Positions 8,421 through 15,685 of a stretch of DNA of 18,398 nucleotides are shown one piece after another. The notes below the pieces were generated by a model, which made no database searches, was not told the DNA's origin, and saw only the letters and a list, made by a program, of their open reading frames with translations. The stretch lies in contig LT642427.1 of the NCBI GenBank assembly GCA_900128585.1, forward strand, positions 1-18,398, written 5' to 3'. Made by a program: the position numbers and the translations under genes. This DNA is from Stramenopiles sp. TOSAG23-3 (Eukaryota; Sar). Position 1 is the stretch's first letter; each line of letters opens with the position of its first letter.

Positions 8421-9758
8421 TTACTTGCAGAGTAACAACAACAGTGCAGCGTCACTTTCTCCATCTTCAGGTTGCAAGTTTTGTTTTTTCTTCTTCTGCA
8501 CAACAGGGATGGTTTTGTCCGCCTTTCTCTTTGACAACGGCGCCGGGGCCGTTATCTTTGCCGATTCGGAGACTTGTTTCTTTTTTCTCTTCTTTTCCAG
8601 ACGCTCCGCTGAGATCGACTCTGTAATTTTCTCCACGAACAGCCTGATCATGTGCAACTTGAACATGTATCTATCTCCGTTGCCGAACATTTGGTGGAGT
8701 CCAAAAATTGCGCACCCCTCCATAAATCCAGACAAATGCTGCAATATGACACGCCTTATGCCTTCTACGGGTTGGTTTCCTCGCGCAGTCTTGGATGAAT
8801 AAAAAATTATTTCACTCAAGGTTCCAGACTGTTCTCCCAAAAGCGCTTCTTTTCCCACCTCCGCATTGTGTTCGTGGACATACAGCTGTGGCCGGGCTTG
8901 GCTGCCCACGAGCGAGGATGACCTTTTGTTCCGCTTAACGAGCGACGGCAACGGGCAGTAGATATGTTTACTATGCAACGAGTTTTGAACGATTGGGCGC
9001 AAACTTTCAGGTATAACCGGTTGAAACGTGGTGTAGGCGTTGTGCAGGAGCTCTCGTCCACTGACAGTCAGGCGAAACTTTACTTTAGTGTGGGTTGAAT
9101 CCGCGGTGGCAGTTTTCCTATGGTCCTCAAACTTGGAGCGGTCGAACAGAACTTTCAAAAACTCTTTAACCTCTTCGGCAATTCGAAGAAGGCACTTGCG
9201 AGGGAAAAATGATGTGCTGGTCCTTTGCCTTATTGCAACCCGGCACACTGACGTGATCCAGCGGTACACCGCCAGATGGATTGCGTTAGAGAGGGGCAGC
9301 TGGTTCAACACACGACGGTAGACGGTCCACACTTTGTCCCGTGGGCGCAACGCGAGGGGGACACCGTCAAAGTAGTTTTCCCTCCACTTCCACTTTGACG
9401 GCGCGTCATCCTTTATAAAACCAATGCACATGAGGTCCGATATCAGCCCGTACCACACCAAATCGTTCGTAAGTGGGTCTGCCGCACCTTGGGAAACTAT
9501 TCTAAGGGTTCTGTCCATCAAGTGAAACTGTTTCCCAAGGGTTCTTTGGGTGTTTGCGCCAATAGTTTTCATACCGCCCGCTTTGCGCTTCTTTCTCCCA
9601 GTTTTACACTCTTCAATAGAAGAATTTATTGATCGGGCGTACGTGGCTATTTTTTTAGAAGCATCGGCCAAAGGTTTCGTAGTCTGTTGTACCACCAGAT
9701 GACCAGACAGCACATCGCGGTCGGATGAGGGGTTGCTCAGCACCAAAGTCGTACTCAT
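8421..9758 (-). CDS. Unrecognised basic, probably nuclear protein
   Basis: 445 residues from ATG at 9758 to TAA at 8421. The family is not recognised. Basic clusters suggest nuclear localisation: GRKKRK at 54-59, KKRKKK at 389-394, and Lys runs near 420-435. The middle (about 90-260) alternates hydrophobic helices with Trp/Arg-rich stretches (WKWRENYF at 123-130). Segment 331-370 (VEGIRRVILQHLSGFMEGCA then a short GNGDRYMFKL turn and HMIRLFVEKI) resembles the alpha2-loop-alpha3 half of a histone fold in helix length and hydrophobic spacing. This is pattern resemblance only, and no clear alpha1 is visible. The C-terminus after 375 looks disordered and highly charged, ending in an oddly hydrophobic ALLLLLCK. 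A TATA-like box lies about 93 bp upstream. Length, clean start and codon use support a real gene. Confidence 0.8.
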   Translation of the reverse strand: MSTTLVLSNPSSDRDVLSGHLVVQQTTKPLADASKKIATYARSINSSIEECKTGRKKRKAGGMKTIGANTQRTLGKQFHLMDRTLRIVSQGAADPLTNDLVWYGLISDLMCIGFIKDDAPSKWKWRENYFDGVPLALRPRDKVWTVYRRVLNQLPLSNAIHLAVYRWITSVCRVAIRQRTSTSFFPRKCLLRIAEEVKEFLKVLFDRSKFEDHRKTATADSTHTKVKFRLTVSGRELLHNAYTTFQPVIPESLRPIVQNSLHSKHIYCPLPSLVKRNKRSSSLVGSQARPQLYVHEHNAEVGKEALLGEQSGTLSEIIFYSSKTARGNQPVEGIRRVILQHLSGFMEGCAIFGLHQMFGNGDRYMFKLHMIRLFVEKITESISAERLEKKRKKKQVSESAKITAPAPLSKRKADKTIPVVQKKKKQNLQPEDGESDAALLLLLCK

Positions 9759-9850
9759 TGTACGCCGGGTGAATAAATTAAAATGTATGTAAGCGAACGT
9801 CTTGTACGTTTTTTGTTTGAGTACGACTCTATCTTACGTTTCAAAGAAAG

Positions 9851-9860
9851 ATATATATAG
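9851..9860 (-). promoter_or_regulatory. TATA-like box for the orphan gene
   Basis: The minus strand reads CTATATATAT about 93 bp before the ATG at 9758. The spacing suits a TATA box with a leader of roughly 60 nt. AT-richness of the spacer lowers confidence. Confidence 0.4.
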
Positions 9861-10086
9861 AAAAAATATCTTCCTCGGTTATTATTTTGTAATCACAATC
9901 CGTTCGTTCATGAAATCGGTTGTACCGTACTACTTCAGAGGAGAATAGGAGTAGTAATTAAAACTTGTTGAACCTCCTGCTTATTATCCTCTTCTCTGTA
10001 ATGTATAATTTAAAATGTATGGAGGAGGGAGGGTAAACATTATCTTCTCACTTTTTGCTATTTACATGACTACTTCGACTCGTAGT

Positions 10087-10108
10087 TATACCTATATATA
10101 TAGGTATA
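10087..10108. repeat. 22-bp perfect palindrome
   Basis: The half-site TATACCTATAT is followed immediately by its exact reverse complement ATATAGGTATA, with no spacer. A partial third copy (GGTAT) follows. It is made largely of TA steps, so it may be a cruciform-prone or dimeric binding site, or chance in AT-rich DNA. It lies about 330 bp upstream of the orphan gene's start. Confidence 0.5.
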
Positions 10109-10678
10109 GGTATTGAAAATAATTAATAAAATAAAAGCTATTATATTATTGACATAGCATTATAATCAGAACATTGTGAAGAAAAGAACACGGCAAAGAT
10201 CATTATATAGCTGTACCATTGACAACGAGGAAATGTATGACATAAATGAGACGATTCAGAATAATTCGTTTTCGTGATTGTTCTGTGTACGAGTATCTAA
10301 TTAGTCTAGACTAAACAAATAGTAAGGAGAAGACATCCAAAATATATTTATCATTTTTTGTGATTTACTTATAAATACTGTACAATAAGATGGCAATATT
10401 CTTATAGATGAAAACAAAACCGCGTAAAACAACAAAATTTTATTCCATATTACAGGAAAATATCATTAATTCAAGGTAAGGAAGATTTTTACGTACAGTA
10501 TAATATTTTTTATTACTCTTCTTATCGAAGAAGAAAAAAAAGGAGGAGGTATATTTATCTTTTCAAACTAAACTAATCCTTACATGGTAATTTTCAATTT
10601 TCAAGTTCCAACAATTTACCACAGATCAACTTATCTAAAAACAGAAGCACAAGACTTTTTTTAGGGAGACCTCTCTTT

Positions 10679-11488
10679 TTACTTATCCCCCCAATCGCCA
10701 CCAGGTTTACGAGGGTCTGGATTTGCGCGGTTCTTTCTGGACTCCATCATTGCCTTACCAATGGTTTCCTTCATTTTATCGTCTCCACTATTGTACATGT
10801 CTTTCATCAAATCCATGATTCCAGACGTCGGGTCTTTCTCGATGCGTTCTTTCGTTTCCTTCGATTTCTTCGTTTTCAAATCTGTCCAGTGATCGGGTCC
10901 GAAATCGCCTGGGATCTTCTTCAACATAACGTTTACGCGGTCCGCTTTGATCTTGATCTTTGATTTCTTCGGGTCGATATTTTTGTCCAGGTTGGTCACG
11001 CACAAACGAAAATCTTCCCCGTTCAGGCCTACCACTGTCAAGTCAAACTCGTCTTCCTCAAATCGGCACTGTACATTATCCTTTGGTATGCTGCCGACAC
11101 CATTCAAACTGGAAACGTAAACGGTGACAAACCGGTCGCTTTGGTCCCAGCCGTAGGAGGAAATCGAGGTCCAGCGGCCCGACGTTGAAGGGGCTGATAT
11201 GGGTTTGCTGGATGTCTTCGCCACTGGCTCGTCACCGTTTTCCTCAGGCAACGGGGCATAGCCTGGGGGAATGTTGGGGTCATCTAGGTCGCTACTGTCG
11301 GGTTTCTCCAGCTCGACCTTTGGGGTTAGAATTTCCAACTCTTGCTTCAGCTGGCTGATGTATTTTTGAACGTACGCGATGTTTCGAACACTGGTGATCT
11401 GTTTCTCCTCCAGAAGGGTTTCTAGCTCAAGAATATCTTCATTCAAATGAAAGAATCGCGTTCGGTCGGCGGTTAATATCGATGCCAT
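10679..11488 (-). CDS. CACYBP: Calcyclin-binding protein / Siah-interacting protein (CacyBP/SIP)
   Basis: 269 residues from ATG at 11488; an upstream in-frame extension has only a TTG and is not used. A helical N-terminal domain (about 12-57, ending VQKYISQLKQELEILTPK) matches the Siah-interacting dimerisation hairpin. A Pro/Ser-rich linker follows. A CS domain, the p23/SGT1-like beta-sandwich, spans about 111-193, from YGWDQSDRFVTVYVSSL to KIKADRVNVMLKK. The C-terminal SGS-type region (about 194-255) contains GIMDLMKDMYNSGDDKMKET. The order and total length match known CacyBP/SIP proteins. In animals these bridge Siah and Skp1 in ubiquitin ligase assemblies and contact Hsp90 and S100 proteins. 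In a protist, a co-chaperone or ubiquitination adaptor role is inferred. Confidence 0.93.
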   Translation of the reverse strand: MASILTADRTRFFHLNEDILELETLLEEKQITSVRNIAYVQKYISQLKQELEILTPKVELEKPDSSDLDDPNIPPGYAPLPEENGDEPVAKTSSKPISAPSTSGRWTSISSYGWDQSDRFVTVYVSSLNGVGSIPKDNVQCRFEEDEFDLTVVGLNGEDFRLCVTNLDKNIDPKKSKIKIKADRVNVMLKKIPGDFGPDHWTDLKTKKSKETKERIEKDPTSGIMDLMKDMYNSGDDKMKETIGKAMMESRKNRANPDPRKPGGDWGDK

Positions 11489-11754
11489 CGTGCAGGAACA
11501 AGCAAGGTTAAAAAATGTCACACACAATTGGATGAATGCAAGAGATTGGTTGATGTTTTATTGAACATTTAATGAATTGGGTCCTACTGTTCTCTAAACA
11601 TTTTAAATACACGAAAAGAAAAAAAGATTCTACTCTAAACTATTGAGTATTATAATTAAAATATTAGTCTTCTCGCTCCGTCGTCTAAAATTCTTCTTCT
11701 TTTTTTTCTTCTTTCTTCTTCTTCTTTTTTGGTGGTGTGGGTGTGGTGTGTGGG

Positions 11755-11774
11755 TGGATGGATGGATGGATGGA
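11755..11774. repeat. GGAT microsatellite
   Basis: About five tandem GGAT units follow a GT/GGT-rich stretch, in the region upstream of CacyBP. It is a simple repeat with no coding sign. Confidence 0.85.
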
Positions 11775-12389
11775 ATGCTGTGACAATGTAACACTGTGAC
11801 ACTGCTGCTTATTTAACTAGAATTAAATAGTTGTTTAGTAGTTTTAAATTAGGGTTTAAAAATAAATAAACCACTTCTACTTTCGTTCTACTCAATCTTC
11901 TCTCCAGATTCTAGAATATTATTATTTTATAACAGAACGACTATGATATAATAACTACCTCTCATAGTACGTATTAATTAATAGTCTAGATATACGTACA
12001 GTAGCCTCCTCTTTATCTTTTTATTATCTCGTCTATTTTCTATTTTCTATAGTATTTCATGGTAATTAATAAGGGGAGGTTCGTAGTATAAAATAATTGA
12101 AGGAAAACAACGACAGCAATTATTTTTATTATTACGTATTTTTTAGTTATTATTATAGTTATTTTTACGCATTATTATTTTATTTATAAAAAAGCTAAAA
12201 ATATTTTACTATTTTTAATTTCTTCCTTTTATTTGCCTTCTAATAATTTTTATAAAAAACTGTCAGTATTTTAATAGCTGCTAATTAGCACCATTCAATC
12301 ATTTTTTAGCTAAACAAAACATAATAAACAAATGTCTCTCTCTTTGGATCTGTTGATGAAATTTGAACTTTTGTTGTAGTCATAAATAA

Positions 12390-12737
12390 ATACATTATAT
12401 AACACACAATAATTTAATTAAAAAAACAACAACTAAATCAAATACTTTCCATGAAGAGCTATGTACATCACATCACATCACGCACACCTCCTTCCTCCTA
12501 TTAATTAGAATCGATCTTAATCCGTATACTTTATTACAATACAACTATAAAATATTTACCTATATATTATATCTAGATTCGTGTACCAACAACTCCGATA
12601 TTTTAAAAAACATAACCACAGCATTTGGAAATGAAATTAACATAGAAATAGAAGGAAATAAAGATGTAGAATATGTTAGATTCTTATTATTTCAGATGAT
12701 GTGTGCTGCTGGTGATTTTTTAAAATTATTATTATGA
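12390..12737 (+). other. Start-less open frame, possible exon or decayed gene
   Basis: From just after a TAA (12387-12389) this frame stays open for 115 codons to a TGA at 12735-12737, in DNA where stops are otherwise dense. The first ATG is only 14 codons from the end. The last third is strikingly protein-like in composition: ILKNITTAFGNEINIEIE (12600-12653) then GNKDVEYVRFLLFQ and MMCAAGDFLKLLL. Codons are strongly A/T-ending, unlike the neighbouring genes. It could be a terminal exon, a remnant of an AT-rich gene (organellar or transferred) or chance. An AG at 12575-12576, after a T/A-rich stretch, is a conceivable splice acceptor. I do not recognise a family. Confidence 0.25.
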
Positions 12738-12782
12738 AAATGACATTACACAGCATTGATTAAAACAAAAGATAAAACGACT

Positions 12783-12842
<60 letters not shown>

Positions 12843-12870
12843 TCATTCTTTCTTTCTTTCTTTCTTTCTT
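12783..12870. repeat. CTTT tetranucleotide microsatellite
   Basis: Roughly 22 tandem units over about 88 bp with a single interruption (TTTCATTC at about 12841-12848). It lies 370 bp upstream of the 14-3-3 start codon. The strand asymmetry (all pyrimidine on plus) allows triplex-type structures, and the length suggests a polymorphic marker. Confidence 0.95.
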
Positions 12871-13199
12871 CCCTTCAATAATAAATATTGAATAAATACA
12901 GGGAAATAGAAGGGAAATTCTTAATCAAAAATCTCTTTTTTCCCCTTCTTCTTCTCTCCCCACAGGAACACAGCAAGAACCAAGCAAGCCAAAAAAAACT
13001 CAACAGTAGTAAATTATATACCTCCCACAGCACTACAGCAACAACAGTGACCACGAAATAAAAGTTCATTTAGTTCAGTCACTTTAGTTGAATGAATGGA
13101 ACCGTACCGTCGACTGAAATTGTAATGAGAGAGAGACAATTCGAGAAAGAAAGGTAAGAAGAATCAAACACAGTTAAAATAAATTAATTACGCACATCG

Positions 13200-13207
13200 T
13201 ATTTAAA
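13200..13207 (+). promoter_or_regulatory. TATA-like box upstream of 14-3-3
   Basis: TATTTAAA starts 43 bp before the ATG at 13243, which would give a very short leader. The surrounding spacer is AT-rich, so the assignment is tentative. Confidence 0.3.
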
Positions 13208-13242
13208 ACCTTCTTTAAAAAAACTAGTTTTATTTTGTCATT

Positions 13243-13998
13243 ATGGATCCACGCGACGAACACGTATACATGGCCAAGCTTGCGGAGCAAGCCGAGCGTT
13301 ACGAAGAAATGGTTGAGCACATGAAAGCTGTTGCCGAAGCAGGAAAAGACTTGACCGTTGAAGAGCGTAACTTGCTTTCCGTTGCGTACAAAAACGTAAT
13401 CGGATGTCGCCGTGCCTCCTGGCGTGTCCTTTCCTCCATCGAGGAAAAGGAAGCCAACGGAAACGAAGGCCTTGTCAAAAACTACAGAGAAAAGGTCGAG
13501 ACCGAGCTTGAGAACATCTGCAGTGACATCTTGAAAGTCATCGACGACCACCTTGTACCAAACGCCAAAACCCCAGAAGGCCGAGTATTCTACTTCAAAA
13601 TGAAGGGTGACTACCTCCGCTACTTGGCAGAGTTCCAAGTATTGGACAAGAAGAAAGAAAGCGCCGCCAAAGCCTTGGAAGCATACCAAGCCGCGCAAGA
13701 AGCCGCCGGAAACAGAAACGAGAAAGACGGCCTTCCACCCACCCACCCAATCCGATTGGGCCTTGCCTTGAACTTTTCCGTATTCTACTACGAAATCCAA
13801 AACAATCCAGAGCAAGCCTGCCAGCTAGCAAAGAAAGCATTCGACGATGCCATTGCCGAGTTAGACACTTTGTCTGAAGAATCCTACAAAGACTCCACCC
13901 TTATCATGCAGCTTTTGCGTGATAACTTGACTTTGTGGACGTCTGACAACGAGAACGACGGAAACGATGGATCGGACATGCGCGTTGAAAACTTGTAA
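13243..13998 (+). CDS. Canonical 14-3-3 protein
   Basis: 251 residues, the usual family length, uninterrupted from ATG to TAA. All nine helices can be followed. Both family signatures are present, [11 protein letters not shown] at 42-52 and [18 protein letters not shown] at 215-232. The phosphopeptide groove is intact: K50, R57, R126, Y127, N177, E184, N228 and W232. The C-terminal tail is acidic and Gly/Asn-rich ([17 protein letters not shown]). 14-3-3 proteins dimerise in the cytoplasm and bind phosphoserine/threonine motifs, controlling kinases, metabolism and cell cycle. C-ending codons are frequent, in keeping with high expression. A divergent paralogue follows 1.7 kb downstream in the same orientation. 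Confidence 0.98.
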   Translation: MDPRDEHVYMAKLAEQAERYEEMVEHMKAVAEAGKDLTVEERNLLSVAYKNVIGCRRASWRVLSSIEEKEANGNEGLVKNYREKVETELENICSDILKVIDDHLVPNAKTPEGRVFYFKMKGDYLRYLAEFQVLDKKKESAAKALEAYQAAQEAAGNRNEKDGLPPTHPIRLGLALNFSVFYYEIQNNPEQACQLAKKAFDDAIAELDTLSEESYKDSTLIMQLLRDNLTLWTSDNENDGNDGSDMRVENL

Positions 13999-14409
13999 GA
14001 AGTCTTCCAACACCACCATCTTTGGTTGTAGTAGTCAATATATTTAGTTTCAGTGATAGTAAAAAAACGATAGGAATTTGAAGCAAGCCTGGCGTGGACG
14101 AGAACGGTCACGCTTCTGCGTGCATAGACGAACGAGGGGCTGCTTCGTAACTTAAAAAAAAAAGAACAGGGGCGGTACTGCTGTTATCGTAAAGAAGAGC
14201 GGGTAACAAGATTAAGTACCATTATATATACCCACATTTCATTATAAAAAAATAGTACATGTAACGCCCGGCAAATTATGTGGTGATGCGACGAATTGCG
14301 CTGCCGATCCCGCAAAGTGTCCCGCCCATTAATAACCCAGGATGCGCGTGCGTCCCTTCTCAGATAGCCAATATTTAACTGTACAGCTCCGCTTTGGCCA
14401 ACACTATAA
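13999..14409. other. Convergent intergenic region, partly GC-rich
   Basis: This lies between the 3' ends of 14-3-3 (rightward) and BolA (leftward). Unlike other spacers it holds two GC-richer patches: 14080-14146, with hairpin-forming arms, and about 14265-14409, next to the BolA stop. A run of ten A residues lies at about 14154-14163. No recognisable protein is encoded. These may be structured 3' UTR or small RNA sequence. Confidence 0.55.
14080..14146 (+). ncRNA. Candidate structured RNA hairpin downstream of 14-3-3
   Basis: GAAGCA(A)GCC at 14080-14089 pairs with GGCTGCTTC at 14138-14146, giving 9 bp with one bulged A. Inside it, CACGC (14109-14113) pairs with GCGTG (14118-14122) around a TTCT loop. 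The element is GC-rich, starts 82 nt after the 14-3-3 stop and is followed by an A run. It could be a 3' UTR element of the 14-3-3 mRNA or an independent small RNA. The pairing was worked out by eye. Confidence 0.3.
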
Positions 14410-14835
14410 CTACGCCTTGCTACCACCTCTGCATTTTGGGCTGGGCTTGATTTCATTGGATTTCCCCCATTGCTCTGGGGTCTTTGCAACAATGGACAAC
14501 GCATGGACCCCGCCCGCCAGCTCGTCCCCCAACACCTTGTTCACCGCTTGGTGCCTCTTCAAAAGTTTCACCTCGTCAAAGTCGGTACTGATAACGACGA
14601 CTTTGAAGTGAGTTTCGCTGTTTCGCGGCACATTGTGCATGTGGCTTTCATTGAGAATCTCTAAGTGTGTGGGCGAAAACGCCTTGGTAAGCTTTTCGCG
14701 AATTGACCGTTCGATCGGAAAGTCAATTTCCCCTTGACCCGAAATGGCCGCGGTCGACATTCCTTGAAACCCGAAACGGCTACTGCTGTACGATTTCCTC
14801 CTTACGATGGCTTTGCCCAGCTTTCGAAGGAACAT
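14410..14835 (-). CDS. BOLA1: BolA family protein, probably mitochondrial (BolA1-like)
   Basis: 141 residues from ATG at 14835 to TAG at 14410. The first 25 or so residues (MFLRKLGKAIVRRKSYSSSR) are basic, Ser-rich and free of acidic residues, typical of a mitochondrial presequence. The BolA domain (about 41-122) contains the family motifs LEILNESHMHN at 58-68, ETHFKVVVIS at 74-83, KRHQAVN at 93-99 with the invariant H95, and GVHALSIVAKTPEQW at 109-123. BolA proteins bind [2Fe-2S] clusters with monothiol glutaredoxins; BolA1-type members assist mitochondrial Fe-S protein maturation. The BolA1 class rests on the NESH-H-ETHF pattern and the presequence; a plastid target is an alternative if the organism is photosynthetic. 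Confidence 0.95.
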   Translation of the reverse strand: MFLRKLGKAIVRRKSYSSSRFGFQGMSTAAISGQGEIDFPIERSIREKLTKAFSPTHLEILNESHMHNVPRNSETHFKVVVISTDFDEVKLLKRHQAVNKVLGDELAGGVHALSIVAKTPEQWGKSNEIKPSPKCRGGSKA

Positions 14836-14924
14836 AAGTGTTGAAAAAGAAAAACGAACGTGAGAAAAACGCTCAACACTTAATGAATACGTTCATGCGA
14901 TTCTACTGCAACACATAAGGAATC

Positions 14925-14933
14925 TATTTTATA
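14925..14933 (-). promoter_or_regulatory. TATA-like box for BolA gene
   Basis: The minus strand reads TATAAAATA 90 bp before the BolA ATG, a spacing nearly identical to the candidate box of the orphan gene at 9851. The similar distances modestly support both. Confidence 0.4.
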
Positions 14934-15002
14934 TTAGAAGAGAGACAGAAACACTTAAATATTATCTGTTGAATGATTTGAACACTGTCACTAAAAAATA
15001 TT

Positions 15003-15025
15003 AAAAAAAAAAAAAAAAAAAAAAA
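15003..15025 (+). repeat. 23-nt poly(A) tract
   Basis: An uninterrupted run of 23 A, immediately followed by purine-rich GAGGAAGAAG. It is the longest homopolymer in the window. It could be a nucleosome-excluding promoter element of the divergent pair or the tail of an old retroposed insertion. No target-site duplication was recognised. Confidence 0.8.
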
Positions 15026-15181
15026 GAGGAAGAAGGGCGCTGCTGCTGCAACAACAAGAAGAAGTACAACAAGTATTAAAAAATATTATATTAATATTTA
15101 CCGTACTACTATTATAGACCCACCGGTAGCAAGAAAGAAAAAAGAAGAAAACTTTTTTTTTTAAAAATAAATTATAAATAC

Positions 15182-15200
15182 CTTCTTCTTCTTCTTCTTC
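15182..15200. repeat. CTT trinucleotide repeat
   Basis: A short CTT/TTC tandem run of about six units in the BolA/14-3-3-fusion spacer. A simple repeat with no coding sign. Confidence 0.8.
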
Positions 15201-15685
15201 TATTATTCTTCGGGTCTGTGCCCGTCGCATTGTCAATGCTATTTACCAAGTATTATTATTATATTATTTTATAGACCTTTTTTTACTAAAAATGTTATTC
15301 TTTTTTTTTATGAATGAATAGACTAATTGTTTTTTTATTATTTTATTTCATTATAAAATAAATATGAAAACCGTTATGATTGATGTATATGAACTATATT
15401 TTTACACTGGGAAAAAAAATGCGAGCGAGAGTTTAGTATGATGATATGATGATTCGTAGATGATCGTAGAATAATAATATTATTTATTGTATTACCGATA
15501 GTCATCCATCGTCCCCGAGAAGAATGAAAATTATTATTTTACATTTACTTTACATCGCAAGCGATGAGAGTTTTACTGCATTTGATCAATTAATCTGACC
15601 GATTGTATATCCCTCCGAATCCGAGGAGAGAGGATATCCATTTGGTTCGAGTTGAGAATTCGACACGGGGGAAAAAAGGCACCAG

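Larger units (their letters stand above)
9759..10678. other. AT-rich intergenic region
   Basis: About 920 bp between the start of the orphan gene and the stop codon of CacyBP, both leftward. It holds the orphan gene's candidate TATA box, a 22-bp AT-rich palindrome at 10087-10108, and a small hairpin (CTTCTT/AAGAAG around ATCG) near 10518-10533. The rest is low-complexity AT-rich DNA with frequent stops in all frames. I see no gene. Confidence 0.7.
11489..13242. other. Long divergent intergenic region with microsatellites
   Basis: 1.75 kb between the starts of CacyBP (leftward) and 14-3-3 (rightward). It contains a polypyrimidine CTT/T tract (about 11692-11730), a GGAT tract (11755-11774), extensive A/T-only sequence (about 12050-12330), a short CATCA repeat (about 12467-12480), an unexpected start-less open frame (12390-12737) and a long CTTT microsatellite (12783-12870). 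Two CCAAT motifs on the minus strand (11527-11531, 11545-11549) lie just upstream of CacyBP and could belong to its promoter. Confidence 0.7.
14836..15685. other. Divergent AT-rich intergenic region with poly(A) and CTT tracts
   Basis: About 850 bp between the start codons of BolA (leftward) and the 14-3-3 fusion (rightward). It contains a TATA-like box for BolA, a 23-nt A run at 15003-15025, a GCTGCTGCTGC/AACAACAAG triplet-like stretch following it, a CTT repeat at about 15182-15200 and further A/T-only DNA to about 15580. No protein-coding frame is evident. Confidence 0.7.

Noticed and set aside
8323-8802. Plus-strand open frame of about 159 codons
   Set aside because: It lacks an ATG at its beginning, and most of it is antisense to the well-supported orphan gene. 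Only its upstream island is reported, as a possible remnant.
11499-11527. N-terminal extension of CacyBP by 13 residues
   Set aside because: It would need a TTG start. The ATG at 11488 gives the normal family N-terminus.
12875-13069. 64-codon hydrophobic minus-strand frame beside the CTTT repeat
   Set aside because: Composition-driven reading of low-complexity DNA; no motif or plausible gene context.
13174-13815. 213-codon antisense frame opposite 14-3-3
   Set aside because: The sense strand is an unmistakable conserved 14-3-3. Codon bias there removes antisense stops.
15641-15660. GGTTCGAG resembling a tRNA B box
   Set aside because: No matching A box, no acceptor stem and no cloverleaf could be drawn around it.
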